Of a stretch of 64,000 bases of DNA, positions 1-13,107 are shown piece after piece. The DNA is from Scatophagus argus. Its lineage: Eukaryota; Chordata; Actinopteri; Scatophagidae. The translations under genes were made by a program, and so were the position numbers. Under the pieces are notes generated by a model that made no database searches, had not been told where the DNA came from, and saw nothing but the letters and a program-made list of their open reading frames with translations. The first letter of the stretch is position 1, and every line of letters starts with the position of its first letter. The DNA lies in NCBI RefSeq assembly GCF_020382885.2, contig NC_058511.1:3813501-3877500 (forward strand). The letters run 5' to 3'.

Positions 1-381
1 CGCATTGAAAACAACCTATTAATGTCTGTATGTTTTCATATTGGTTTCATTTACAGGGTCAATCAAATCACGACAAACACTCACAGTGAAAATAATCTGT
101 TCAGTGTGATTTCAAAGCCATACAAGTAAGCGTCGGGCTAAAATGGGAGTCATGTCTTTTATCAGTGTAGTCCTGTTGGAGTAAATAATAAAGACTTCTT
201 CAGTGTCTGTACACTAAGGGACAAGGGTCTCGTGACGCTGTTCCCTACAAACATTTTATTGCATGAAAACTTCATCTGCAAGCACATTAAACGGTAGAAA
301 CAAGTGTATAAATGCCTCTGCCAATTCATGTGTGTGTTTGCGGATACATTTTTTTAATATATGCCTGTGTGTTTGTTGCAG

Positions 382-3300
382 TGGAGGAGGCCCTGGTGCG
401 GCTGGTGAATGGGTCAGGTCCTCATGAAGGCCGTGTGGAGGTTTTCCACGAGCGCCGCTGGGGGACGGTGTGTGACGACGTCTGGGATAAAAAGGATGGG
501 GACGTGGTGTGCAGGATGCTGGGTTACCGAGGAGCCACTGAGGTCCACAAGACTGGACGCTTCGGACAGGGTACGAGATCAAGATCATTTATTTATTGAT
601 GATTTATTGATAATAATCTTTATTTATGTAGCATCCATGAGATGCAGCTCAAAGTGAGGGCAACGATTAAAAAAGGAAAGAAAAGAAAGTTTTAGCAAAA
701 TACGACTCAGGTGAATTTTGTTGATTTTGTTGTAACAAGAGGGAATAGTTTTCAGTACTGTCCCTGCTTATAGGGGCATTAAGGCAAATTTAATTTAAAA
801 AGATTTAAAGCAACTTTACATGTTGTACATAGCTGCAGATGTCCAAAAGAGTCCATGTGGCATTGATTTAAGGCTTGAACTCCCAAACTTTATGAGCGCA
901 ATGTACAGAACTGTAGTGGCACCCATTTTGGCTTTCATTTCTGCAATAATAATGTAAAATAGACAATTTTTAAAAAAACTGGGACAATATGTTAAATGCG
1001 ATTGCGGTGAATTTTCTGCCAGAAAGACCTCGGCCGAAAGACGATGGTAAGAGGATAATCTGAAAACATGGCGGAATTTGGCAAACGCATACTTAAAAGT
1101 ACCCGCACTGCCACACAGGAAGTCCCCCGGAGTTTTGACCACAGTACCACAAATTTGAAGGTACGCTCCCACTGAACTCATTCGTTTTTGTAGATGAAAG
1201 AGCAAAACTGCAGCAGGAAATCGGTGGAATTCATTCTGCTCACAGCACATACCCATGTTGAAATGTACTGATGGCAGTAGCTCTGATTTTTACTAACTCT
1301 GCTGTTCTTTTTGCTATTGAGTGGTATTACTTGAGCAGCGCCCTAAAATGCTGCAGGGATTAATATCAAGGTTTTATAGGGAAAGTGAAGGGAGCCAGAT
1401 GTCGTCAAGAAAGTCTCAGAGGTCATATCCATCTCTCTCCATCTTTCTCTCTCTCTCTCTTTTCATTTTATTTCATTCACCAAGTCAACCTTACATCATT
1501 CAGAGTTTCTATCCAGGCAGAGATGTTACCAAGCCTGGAAAATTGGGCGAAAATATTGTTCCAGGGGACGACCTCCAGACAGCAGTGACTAACATTGTGG
1601 ATTCAGTTTAAAACAATATGGAAATCAAATATATTTTTTGTACATGAGTCACCTGCCCTCTTGATGCTTTTTTCATTTCTTTTTAAATTCATAACATCTG
1701 TTGACATCTTTCTCAGACCCAAGAGTGACAGGAAAAAAGTAGACTTTACCAGCAAAAGCTTGTGAGAAAGTGAGCAAGTGAGAAAATCCTGATTGCAACC
1801 AAGCTGATAAGAAAAACCCAAGTGAGCTTCAAAAAGTTTTGTTTCTGCTCAAAAGCTGAGGCTGAAGCTAAAGAGCACAAAAATCACAGATCTGCTTACT
1901 GTGTTAATGAAGCAGTGAATTTACAGAAACATGTGATCCCTTTCAACACAAGTTCAGCATCATTTCCACATTAAAGCTTTTTCTGAGCTTTCTGAACTCT
2001 CCTAGATGTTGAACTTAGATGAACTGAGATTGTTTTGCCAGCTACTGAAGCTAACGTGGTCCTGAACGTGGTCAAGTCCTGAAGTCCTCAGAAAAATGGA
2101 GAACATTTGCAATTCCATGATCAGGCACATCTGCTGAAGATGGCTTCACATGACAGAACGTCTTCCTGATTGTGAGATTGTTTTGTCAGCTGCTGTTTGC
2201 AGCGTCCAAAATTAATTAACCAGTTAAATAACCATTCCTGTACTTTTGTTTTTGACTTGATTAGTTCACACTTCTCTCAAACCTTTCTTTCTTCACCAGA
2301 GAATCAGGATATTTTAATATTTGACTGATTTGGTGTCACTTCACTGTTTCCAGCTCAGTCTTTTGAGCTCAAATATTTCAGAGGAATTTCAATAAATTAT
2401 ACTGTCCTGATTTCCTGCAGATAGGATTGCTTTTGGCAGCACGTTTGTAAATGTCGCCTGATTTTGCCTCATTTCGCAAACAGCATTTAAATCACTCAAA
2501 GTGAGTAACTCTTTCCCGGGTTGTCCCTGGGTGTTCCCGCGAAATCCCACACATTGTTTACGCTGATTCAACAGTCACTTGTGAGAGTTGCCATAAATTC
2601 GGTTCCTGGGCCTGCACGCAGCGCTGTGAAAGTGCACCCAGGTCCAGAGTAAACAGTTTAAAGGTCCGCGTCCATTAAAGCGAACCCTGAGAAGGCACAG
2701 CAGCCCAGCAGCTGGGGCTCGTGTATTCCACAGTGCATCCATCATTTCCATCCGCTGCATTCCTGCATGGAGACACGTGCGCCTGGTGTTTCACACTGCT
2801 TTGAAGATGTCAAATCTGCAGCCTCGTTTCCCTTTGTTATGTTACGTAGTGAAGCAAAGCAGGAATGTGGGAAGCGTGTGGTTCGAGCGTTTGCTGTTTC
2901 TTGTTCAGGTGTTAAGTGCATTAAATGCATCATTTTGATCAGATTGTGCAGAAATGGTGCATCATTTACATCATCGGTCCTCCTTCATTCTCAGTTAAAT
3001 TTTTTTTTTTTTTTTTGGAAGCTGTTATTTTAGGTTTTTCTTATCCAAACCGATGCACTACTGAAGCATATTTTTGATTTGGGACTTAAGGCGTGTGACG
3101 AAGTGAAGAAAACTGGACCGAGTCGACCTACATTTTATTAGTCTGGGTTTCAGCTGAGAGTTTTGTGTCCAGCGATGATTTAGTCTGCAAAAGTCTGCTT
3201 GCTCTAATTGAGCTTGTGTGGTAAAAACACAGAAACTGGCCAGATTGTAACTGGCAGGACTGGAAGCTAAGCAGTTCCAAAACACTAGTCAGCATTTTTA

Positions 3301-5580
3301 AGGAACATATTTCATACAGCGAATCTGTCAAACACAAAAAGGCACAATTAATCAAGCCTCAGCCCGGCGCAGCACCATGCTGAGGTGTTTCTGTTCCTCT
3401 GAGCAAAGCCTTAATGGAACCACACGTCTGAAGCTGAAGGATGTGCTGTCTGACAGTCCCAGCTCACACTTCAGGAAGCATTTCTCTTTTGCGTAGTTCG
3501 CGAAACATCTCCAGTATGTTTGTATGAGGCCGATGTCACGTGTGCTGCAGCTTCGGTGAATTTTTAACAAACGTGCTTCAAACTTCTGCTTTTCAGACGT
3601 ACCAAAAACGTGTGTCCCAGAGCTTAAAGCCACGTCATGAACAACAAAAAAATCAATCTGATTCTCGCGTTAAAGGATGCTTTTCCGCGGGGTAAAATCA
3701 TCTGTAGTATGTCAGTTTGTTCTCTCTGAACATGCGTTACAGCTTAAGATAAAGTGTCCTAAAGCATTATGACGATTGTAACTAGCAGCTAAAGCTGTCA
3801 GACAAATGTACTGGAGTAAAATTACAATATTTGAGATGCCTTGGAGCATATAATGGAGATAGTCAGGTAAAGTGCAAGCTCCCCACTTCAGCACGCACCC
3901 CACCGCGGGAGCCATGACCACCCAGGAACAGTCATGGCTTTCCATCAGTGTACACTAATGAACTTTGCAACCTCTTGGTCTGTGTCTTGTTTTTCCTGGT
4001 TTATAAAGTCAGACATAAATTAAGGACGATGGATTTTACTCAGGAGGATTGAAAAACGGGTTCCTCACTGTGCGTGTTCCCATCTTTCCCCATTACACTC
4101 GCGATAATTTACTCTTCGGCCATCTTGATCCTGACAGCGCCTTGAACTTTTTGCCAGTGGTAGAAGAAATAAAAAGGAAGATGAAGAGTTGGGTTCAGAT
4201 TATTTAAGACTGGCCTCATGAGCCTGCTGGCCTGAAGCTGAACTGGTGCTTTTGATTATTCTCCTGGTTTGGATTTACATTTTGTGCTTTAACTTTAACA
4301 AGATGATGTTTGTTTCCCTGCGTTCTCTTGTGTTTCCGAGCACCACGCTTTTGTTTGAGTTCCTCGCCGACAGCTCGGCACACCTGAGTGATGAGCAGCT
4401 ATGATTTAGAGCAAAGCGGCAGTTAGTTCACGACTCCAGATGCTGCTGATGAGTCAGCCTCTCTTCTCACCTACAGCACATAAACCCTTTAGTTATGTGT
4501 CCTTAAACTGCATTATCAGCATGTGAGTAAAACCAAATGTTACTCGATCTCACTCTTATTCCCTCACAGCTGAGCGCCGTCTCTTCTGACCATGTAAAAC
4601 TCACAAAACTGGGACTTTCTGGAGTCTCCAGGGATTCCAGTTTCACAAACAGGAACTAAGGTTTATAGTGAAAACAGTGCTGCCAAAAGCTCTGCTTACC
4701 AGCTGGAGTTGTGTATTTTATTGCCGGATACAATATTATCTGATCAACAGTTCTGTCAGGAAGCCCTGGAAGTACTTATTGTGTCAATCTGAAGGCTTGT
4801 ATACACACACACACACACACACACGTAATGATGACACTTTCTGTGGAGATCAGTTTGCTGAAGGTCTCGGCATCTCGTAGCACTTGCCTTTAAGACCTGC
4901 AAGATTCTTCTTAAAGCTAAACATCTGGGCAACAAGCAGAGCATCGACTGAAGAGTCGCTAGTCTGCATGAGAAATTATTACACCAAACGCAAGAATTTA
5001 CATTTCACATGTTAAGTAAGAAAACAACAAGAAGATATTGGGTACGGCTGCAGACGTGTTTCTCCTTCATACGACTACAGCGCAGCCAAAAGCTTTGTTA
5101 ATGTCAGAGTCACTCGCTGAGCTCACGGTGTGTTTATACTAACTTGGTTGTTTATAGTTTGTTACCTGTACATTATGACCGCAGCTGAAATTCATTCATT
5201 CATTCACACTCAACAAGCGGCAGAGTATGAACGAAATGCGAGCAATAAAATCTGCGTGAAAGTGAAAAGCCAAATGGAAACAGATGGGGAGAAAGAAAAA
5301 GAAATAAACAAAACAAGAGCACAAAACAAGACGTGAACATAAGGACTCAGAGATGAAGCAAAGACTGCAAAGACGTTTTTAGGCGAGTTGACTGCCTGTT
5401 GAGCAAGTCTGTGGTACAATTATTTTTTTCTCTCCTTTCTGTGCAGGTACTGGTCTGATCTGGATGGATGATGTGGCTTGTACCGGGACCGAAGACACCA
5501 TCCACCAGTGTAAGTTTCCTGGCTGGGGCAAAACCAACTGTGGCCACGTGGAGGATGCAGGTGTGACCTGCGCCGTCTAG
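382..5580 (+). CDS. scara5: Scavenger receptor class A member 5, C-terminal SRCR exons (5' partial)
   Basis: SCARA5 is a trimeric type II membrane scavenger receptor known to bind ferritin. Only its extracellular C-terminal SRCR domain is here, in two exons: 382-570 and 5447-5580 (stop TAG 5578-5580). Both are bounded by good sites (ttgcag / GTACGA; gtgcag) and join in phase inside the Gly-Thr of the FGQGT motif. The domain opens with [16 protein letters not shown], then [22 protein letters not shown], and ends NCGH...VTCAV. Six cysteines and the two-exon split are typical of group A SRCR domains. The residue pattern is closer to human SCARA5 than to MARCO or MSR1 as I remember them, and pbk next door is the expected neighbour. 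Cytoplasmic, transmembrane and collagenous exons lie upstream of base 1. Confidence in identity is high; the 5' part is unseen. Confidence 0.93.
571..5446 (+). other. scara5: scara5 last intron
   Basis: This 4.9-kb intron separates the two SRCR exons. I see no second gene in it. It holds a (CA)n microsatellite near 4.8 kb, a T-run at about 3000 and a diverged direct repeat near 2.0-2.2 kb. Open frames here, including one of 146 codons at 816-1256 on the minus strand, have no recognisable protein features. Confidence 0.75.
4803..4824. repeat. (AC)11 microsatellite
   Basis: Uninterrupted AC dinucleotides in the last scara5 intron. Confidence 0.95.
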
Positions 5581-6385
5581 TCCTTCACGACCCCCTGACA
5601 CTGCTGCAGCGGCCGAGCATCTCTTCATGCAGTGCCTTAGACTTTTAAGAAGCTACAAGGAGCACAGCGTCCTCCCATTGCCAGGTGTGTCACATTAACA
5701 GTCCGTCGGTTTTTTCTTGGTTTTTGACAAACCTGCAAAGAAAATCTGCAGCTTTTTTTTTTGTTTTTTTGTTTTTTTTTTGGCGGTGGGGGGAGTTCAT
5801 AGTTACACATTTAGCTACAAGACTGAATCACAGGAGCAAACTTTCAAACTCATCCATATGAGCTGGTACGCAGGGACGATCCTCAGCGAAGACCTGCGCT
5901 GTGGGAAAGAAGTTAATCCGACGACTTCATCGTCCCAGACTTCATCTCCAGGATCCTGAGGAGCCGAAACGGCACATAAAGAAACAAGACGGTCACTGAC
6001 TAATTGATGTTTCATTTACAGGCAGCTGCTCTTCACAATATTATTTAGGAATGGCTTTTCACTGATGCTAAACATACTCAGTATTGCCTTATTATATATC
6101 ATGTAGCCTTACCCAGCAAGCGGTCACTTGAGGATTTGCATGTCCAAAGAGGTTTGAGTCGAGTTAAAACTGGACCAAAACCGGACAAACTGTGTTTTTT
6201 TGTTGCCCCGTGTGGTTTTGCGGAAAGGGTTATCAGCCGCTGCAGTTGATGAAGTGATCCTGACGAGCAGATGAGTATAAACAGATGGATGCATGGACGC
6301 CTGCCCTGTACGATTTACAGCCGTGGGTTTGTCAGTGCAAGCTGCCAAAAGTTAGGTTGTTTCAGCATTAATGCATATGTGTATG

Positions 6386-6425
6386 CACACACACACACAC
6401 ACACACACATGCATGCACACACACA
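6386..6425. repeat. (CA)n microsatellite, interrupted
   Basis: (CA)12, then TGCATG, then a second short CA run; in the scara5-pbk gap, possibly in the scara5 3' UTR. Confidence 0.9.
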
Positions 6426-7833
6426 AAAGTTTTTTTTCTCCTTTGAGCTTTATGCCTCTCTCACTGGGGTTTAATCTTTATGGCTGCCCGCAGTCCAAAA
6501 AGGCTGGCACCTCTCAAGCGTCCTTGCTCATTTGTGCTTCTGAGCCAACAGGAGACATCAAGGCTGGATTAAAATATACACAGGAGCCTGTCTCTGCATA
6601 TCTGAAGAAGGGAAACAGTTTTAGGGCACCTTTTAAAACATGCAAAACTCACAAACATACAACATACAACAACATACGTTCTTCCCCCCGTAAGGAGCTG
6701 CATGTGATCCCATAGTCTTTTTATGAAAATTAATCTGCACACATGATGTTTGCGTCCATACGAGGAAGCCCAGAAAAAAAAAACGTTGGATTTGAATTTG
6801 ACTTTTCATTCCAGCTCGGCCAGAAATGGCTCTCTCTACCTCGTGTTCATGTGCCTCAGTGCTGTTTTTAACCATCACTCTGCCACAGGAGAAGGCAAAT
6901 TATAGAAGGAAAAAAGGGGGGAGTCTGAGGGAAGGGAAAATGAGGTGAGAAACCAGACTCAGTAGACTGATGTGTCTCCAGAGAAGCAGGAGGAAGACAA
7001 AAAGGGACTCACTTGATAGTTTTTTGTCGTACCTTTAGGATTTGACTCCCAACAGCACTGACTGGTTGACTCGTTCATCATTTTCATTCGCTCATCCTTA
7101 ACTGCAAGGTTTGTAAAGTGTTTGATAAAAGCAATAATGAATATTTCTCACAGGGCACTCTTTGACACCAATAGCAGAATGTGTGGCTGCCTCTATCCCA
7201 GGTACATTATATCATTATTATGCACTTTACAGCTGAAAACATCAGATGATCAATCAGCGAGATGATCAGCAGTAAATTAATCAGCTACGTTTTCTGGCTA
7301 CGGCTTCTCGAATATTTGCTGCTTTTGTCCGTTTGTTGCTGTTGGTTGGAGAAAACAAGACATTTGAAAATGTCAGATGTGCTCTGAGAAATCTGACATT
7401 TTTCACCGTTTTTGCTTGTTTTATGAACCAAGCTAGCAATCTGTTAATCGGGAAAACAACTGGCAGATAGATCAGTTGTGAACACAATCATTAGATGCTT
7501 GACTTGATGCCTTGTAGCGGTCAGACTTTGAACCAGCGCACATCACAGATGCAGCAGATATCTCAGATGTCAGGCGGGAGGAATTCTTCACTCAGTGAGT
7601 TAAAGTGAAAATTCAGCAAAATAAAGCAGCTGACGACAATGGAGCCTCTTCGCGAAGAACAACAGGAACAAAGCGAACACAAGACGGTACAAGTTATGTT
7701 CAGGACGTTTTGTTTTGGGGTTGTTTTTTTTTTCTCTACGTTGTTATGAGTGAATGGAACACATTAAAGCTTAACAAGGCTGCAGAGTTTTATGCTTTCC
7801 AGCTAATGTGTGCATGATTGAGTGTAATCCTCT

Positions 7834-7836
<3 letters not shown>

Positions 7837-7870
<34 letters not shown>
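7837..7870. repeat. (AC)17 microsatellite
   Basis: Uninterrupted AC run in the scara5-pbk gap. Confidence 0.95.
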
Positions 7871-7872
<2 letters not shown>

Positions 7873-8603
7873 AGTATCTGCTCTGTTTCTCTGTGCAGCA
7901 CCACACTGCAGCTGAGTGCATGCAGGCCTGATCCTCATGTCTCTTCTTCATCTTCTGGAGGCGTCGTGTTACGTTACACACAACGCTTTCACTGTGGAGT
8001 TGGTACATAAAGCTCTGCCTGTCTAACACAACAGCCAAAGATAACACCAAGGGCTCCTTTGGTGTATTTTCTACTCTGCTTATTTGTCATCTCCTCTGTT
8101 TCAACCAGGGAAGCAAGCAAAATATTATGGAGTGAAATTCCTCTGAAACATTTACTCAGAAAATACTTTGTGTTTACACAGGTTTGAGTCTGTTTTATTC
8201 CACGATATTGATAGGAACACGCCTTTAATGTTCATTAAAGCTCCGTTGTACAATAAAGAGTCTTGATACAAGCAGGAAGTCAATGCAGCTCACTCATGGC
8301 GGCGTTCCCAGCTTTTGTTTCCACGCCTGTCTGCCACTGAGGAGATGCAGTTTATCAGCTTATTTGCCATTTCCTTACTCACTCAAGAGCTCCAAAGTGG
8401 GAGAAGTAAAGACGTCCAAGTGAAAATAGATAAATATCCTGACTTTTTCTATCCTCAGAGTGTGATGTTTGCTGGAAAAATACTGAGTGTTTGATCTACT
8501 CTGATCTCACTCCTCGTTGTTCTCGGTGTCCTCCAGCAGATTGGACTGGAGCTCGCATAACAGAAGTAAAACCTGTTTATGGCAGGAGCTTCTCTCATCC
8601 GTG

Positions 8604-8651
8604 ACCATGACGTTAATGATCTTGGCCCCCCAAGATCATTAACGTCATGGT
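8604..8651. repeat. Perfect 22-bp inverted repeat with 4-nt loop
   Basis: Bases 8604-8625 are the exact reverse complement of 8630-8651, separated by CCCC. The arm reads ACCATGACGTTAATGATCTT and then GG. Complementarity stops abruptly outside the arms apart from scattered wobble pairs. Neither arm recurs elsewhere in the window that I can see, and there are no target-site duplications, so it does not look like an ordinary transposon end. Confidence 0.9.
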
Positions 8652-9943
8652 GGTGGTGGGAGGGGCAGCAGCCGAGGTTAACTACAGCTGCTTATCGTGT
8701 CCGGAGATTACTGCGGTGAATTTGAGTAACTATGTGGTGTTACATCTAAGATGTTTTAGTTACAGATAAATTAGGTGATAAGTGATAAGGATTGTTGCTG
8801 TGTGCACTTTCCAAATCAGACCTCATTTCCTGTGTATGGATTACATTACCTTTGTGTTCTGCTATCAAGAGGAGGTCAGACAGGACATGATGATAAAATT
8901 TGAGTATGTTTTTATTAAGCAGATTAATGAGAAAATATCAGAATCCCCTGCGGCCTGTTTGCATATGAAGAAGACACTCAGAGGTGCAGTTTATTTTGAT
9001 GAGGGTTCCTGACAACATGGCTGCCGACCTTCATCTCCTGGTGTAACGTTGCTGCTTCGGGGAGATGCTGCAGTTTACATGTAGGGGATAATCACACAAT
9101 AATAATCACAGGGGATAAACTGGACTGTAGTTTATTCCTTTTGTTTTTCTTCACTGCTTCTGATTGGAGAAACACGTTTGTCACTGCGACTGTGAAATTA
9201 GAGCAGCCCAGTCACCTATCAGAACCTTATGGGCCCAGTTCACGCAGCAGAGGCGCCACCAGCGTCCCCTCGAGTTGACCGTCTCCCCGCGGCCAAATGT
9301 GTTTCGGCTGACGTCCGTTCTCCGTGAAGTTGCAGCCTATCAGATGTCAGAAGGATAAAAGTGTTGTGATGTGACTTCCTGATTGGCTAGAGGCCCACTG
9401 ACCTCACATCAAGGCTTCGAGCCCCATCGGGGGTCACATACCTCGAATGCTTTGACTTTGAGAACGTAAAGCAGTCTAATGTCATTACCTTTGAAAGTGA
9501 GAACACATCGCAGACTAAGTGCACTTAACCACTTAAATGTCTTTTTTTTAATCTGTGTCTATTTTTGTTGTACAAAAACCTGCTACTCTGGCTCATAACG
9601 GCTCTATTCATATACGCGTGTCTGTTTTTTATTACATTGTGCTGGTCATACAAGGGCTCTGGAGTTAACAACTTAAGTGCAAAAATAAAAGCCTAAATCA
9701 AACATAAGTTATAAAGTTCTTCACGTTTGCTTTAAAAAGTACACATTTTACTCCATGTTCTGTTGATTGTACCACTAAAATGCTGTATATGCACTGCTGA
9801 AATAATAATAATAATAATAAAAAAGTAGATTTGTTTAAACAGGTGAACTCTGTTATTCCCGAAAACACTGAGAGGAGGTGAATTGGAAACAGGCACTTTT
9901 AGGATGTCAACAGGTGAAGCGAGAGGGAGGAAGCTGACTCCCC

Positions 9944-9946
9944 TGT

Positions 9947-9985
<39 letters not shown>

Positions 9986-9990
9986 CGTGT
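9944..9990. repeat. (TG)n microsatellite
   Basis: TG run with a GAG interruption at the start and GCGTGCGTGT at the end; in the scara5-pbk gap. An (AAT)n run lies nearby at 9801-9821. Confidence 0.9.
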
Positions 9991-12900
9991 TCAGGCACAT
10001 GATTCATGATTACAAACACCCGAGCTCATGGATGTGTACACCACGTATGTGCCTTGACTGACAGCTCTGAACAGTAATCACAGGTATGAACGTTTCCACA
10101 TGTGAAGCTGATGACTGGCTGAAAAATCACCTGATCTCCGACACACATGGCCGACAGTCAGGACAAACTCCACCGAGCAGGTTTGACTGGGGTCAACGTG
10201 GTTTCACTTATCCCCCAGGAGGGTTAGATTTTATTCGTTTTTATTTGGCCCAGTAAAATGTAAAGGTTTGGTAAAAGTTTGACACATCCTGAGATCTTTT
10301 TTGCTTTTGTGTTGTTTACGTGGCCTTTATGAAGACACGTTGCAGATGAAACTTAGACAGGAACTGTGTAATTTAGCAAGTTTAGTTTGCATAAACTGAA
10401 CTTCATGTTCCTTCTAATTTAGTTAAGTTTTTTTTTATTCTTTTAAAATAACAATATAATTTTAAAAGATTTTAATTTGATTTATCAGGCTTCTTAATAA
10501 ATTGCTCTTTCGATCGAAAACTGTTTCTTCCCAGAACGTTTCTTAAAGCAAAACATTTTTGTAACGCTGACATTCAAGGTTCATTGCTGACCTTGGAAAC
10601 AAACGTCGTTAAAACAATTTCACCCTGTGAATCTTTACACACGAATCGGTCTGAAAAAGTCTGCAAAATGAAAAATAAAAAGAATGCAAAGGGACTAATT
10701 TTGGGATGTTGAATGTATTTTACGTCCACTTTTCCTATTGGTTTAGTTGTTCAAAAAATAGTTGAAGCTTCCCATAAGGCTGGAGGCTGTGAAGCCCACA
10801 TATGGATGTGATATCAACATACTGTTTGGTTTGTGGTTCATGAGTCCTGGATTCCTTTAAGTTCTATTTTATATATATATGAGTGTGGTTCAAACAATTC
10901 TGAATTCATTGTCTTTGTTTGCATTTTTATTATAGACATATTTTCTGTCCCATATGTGAGCAAAACATCTGGCTGTGTCTGCGTGAAATTTAGACAGGAC
11001 CGAAGATGTACAGTTTTAACTCCAACAAGGTTTGGTTTGCGTCTGCCTTCAGGAATAAATCCAGACTTCGTGCTCCTGAACTGCTAATTTAATGCCGTCT
11101 TTTTCCTCTACTGTTCATGCACAGTTTCAAGGCCTTCATTTGTCAGTTGGGTCCACATGAGGTCCATTTAGCTGTTCTGGGCTTTCCATCATATCACATG
11201 ATAGGAAATCAGCTGCTCTCCAAGATGAAGAATCAAATTTGAACCTCAGCTGTTGTGCCAACATGGATAAGAAGTCCTCAAATTGCTCAGAAAAATGAAA
11301 ATTGATTTGATACACAATTCCTGTTCAGTTTGAAAAGCTCCAGAGCAGCTACCAAACGGACCTTGTGGTGACACTCTTTCCTCGGTTTCTGAGAAATGTC
11401 GTCCTGGCTTTCATAAAACTGTAATAATCTTGAAGAAATCACAGGACTGGCTGAGCGTGCTTGTACACACAAAGAACACACACATTTATATGCACATAAA
11501 CTCAGGGAAGTTTTACAAAAAAAGTGAGTAAACTATGCTCATGCAATATCAACACAGAGTGACTGATGTTAACCTCCTTTGAGCTGCATGCAAATGACTT
11601 CAGAAAGACGAGCTGACTCACACAACAATCCTCTTATTCTTGTACAAACCAGCTCATGTTATTATGTATTTGTTCCCCACTTGATCATGACAGCAAGCAT
11701 CCTCTGCTCTTTCTTTCTGACTGTTTCTCTGTGGTCTCGGCAACCCATCCTTATTCTATAAAATGCACCATAACATGTGGCAGCAGAGCCCACAAACATG
11801 AGCTCATTTCCCTTCAGGGGCAGCGAGGAATGGGGAGAAAGCAATAGTCCCAGTCTTCCCATCCATGTCCATTTATCATCAGACCACATTCCTGCTCCTC
11901 TTCCTCATAATGAAACGGTTATCCCTCTGCACAATGAAGAGAGCGAGCTGGGAACATCTGCAGTATGTGAAGGAGATGGAACAAAAATGGGATCACGAGA
12001 GTCGAGGTCGAGGGCACCATCTGAATGAGGAAATTCTTTCGGACGAGTTCCTGACGTAAAGGAGAGGACGGACGCATGCTGTGAAGTGAAAATTACAACA
12101 AGTCTCTTCTTATCTGCCTCTTGTTGCCCACATGTGCCCTTGGAGATAACGGAAGCTTCAGTGGTATAATAACTTTGAATCACTTTAATATCGATCGATA
12201 ATAATTTGATTATCAATCAGTTATTAGGAGTTGTGGTCGAAAAAAGGCCTGAAATACTGATTTCCAAAAGCACTACATGGATAACAATAAAAGAAAAGCC
12301 ATCATCAAGTGGACTGAGACACAACTAGAAAAGTGGAGTACAGGACCAGTAGGTTTTCAAAACTCAGTATATGGAGAAAAAAAGAAAAAAGCAAAAGGCT
12401 GGTGAGAATTAGCTTGATTTTAATTTGTAAAGGCCAGAGAACAATGTCGATTATTGGAAATAATCATCATCAATCATCATCTCTCTTATCATCATCACTG
12501 TTACTATTAAGATTAAGTATGCTCCGTGTTTTCGTTTCAGTTTCTAGTGAATGATCAGGGTTTATTATTATTTATGTTTTAGTCTTTTCATTGATTTTAT
12601 TATCTATTTGGTGGTTAATACATAATTTTGAGTTTTGATTTTTTAGTACCTAATGTATCTATAGTTATTGACAATAATCAATTGATGAAAATGCTTCATA
12701 TATGATAAACTGATGGAAATTAATTTAGCAATTATGCAATCTTGCAGACCAACTCGCAAGCTACTACCATAACAGACTGTTATTTTATGACATGACTGAC
12801 CTCTGCTGGTGAGAATCTGTATTGCAACTGCAACAGATTTAAAAATTATGTTGAAATGATTTTAAAATAACATTGTACTCTTCCTTTATATGCACAGTGG

Positions 12901-13019
12901 GCTATTTACTTTACACTCCATAAAGTGTCTTTAAACAAAGAAAACCGGCATGTACGTCCATCCTCTGCTGTTGTCGTTTTCAAACGCAAAAGATGTTGTG
13001 TCTGATTTGTGCCTCTGCG

Positions 13020-13107
13020 GCATCCGTCCAGCGACGGGGGCAACATTTTGAATGTTCGGCGCGTTTCAACTGCTGCAGTTGTCCTGTGACAGTGGGTGAA
13101 AACGCAG
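13020..13107 (+). promoter_or_regulatory. pbk: pbk promoter region and probable noncoding first exon
   Basis: A good splice donor (AACGCAG|GTAATG) ends at 13107. It matches the acceptor ggcag|A that lies one base before the pbk start codon, so a noncoding first exon ending here is likely. Just upstream are TTTGAA at 13047-13052, the core of the cell-cycle homology region (CHR) bound by MuvB complexes, and TTCGGCGC at 13055-13062, which resembles an E2F site. Human PBK is a G2/M-expressed gene, so the motifs fit, but both are short and the exact start site is not visible. Confidence 0.5.

Larger units (their letters stand above)
5581..13020. other. Intergenic region between scara5 and pbk
   Basis: About 7.4 kb with no convincing exon on either strand. 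The first part must hold the scara5 3' UTR; AATAAA candidates occur near 7.62 kb and 8.25 kb, so its end is unclear. The stretch contains (CA)n/(TG)n tracts at 6.39, 7.84 and 9.95 kb, an (AAT)n tract at 9.80 kb and the perfect inverted repeat at 8604-8651. A locally GC-richer patch at 9.17-9.44 kb is unexplained. Confidence 0.6.

Noticed and set aside
816-1256. 146-codon open frame on the minus strand in the scara5 intron
   Set aside because: No recognisable domain, no splice context tying it to a gene, and composition like the surrounding intron; treated as chance.
9380-9435. tRNA-like A-box (TTGGCTAGAGG) and B-box (GGCTTCGAGCCCC) strings
   Set aside because: No acceptor or anticodon stem can be drawn around them; could be a decayed tRNA-derived repeat but too weak to call.
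11662-12216. Overlapping frames on both strands upstream of pbk
   Set aside because: Mutually antisense, no family similarity and no splice sites in phase; no gene called.
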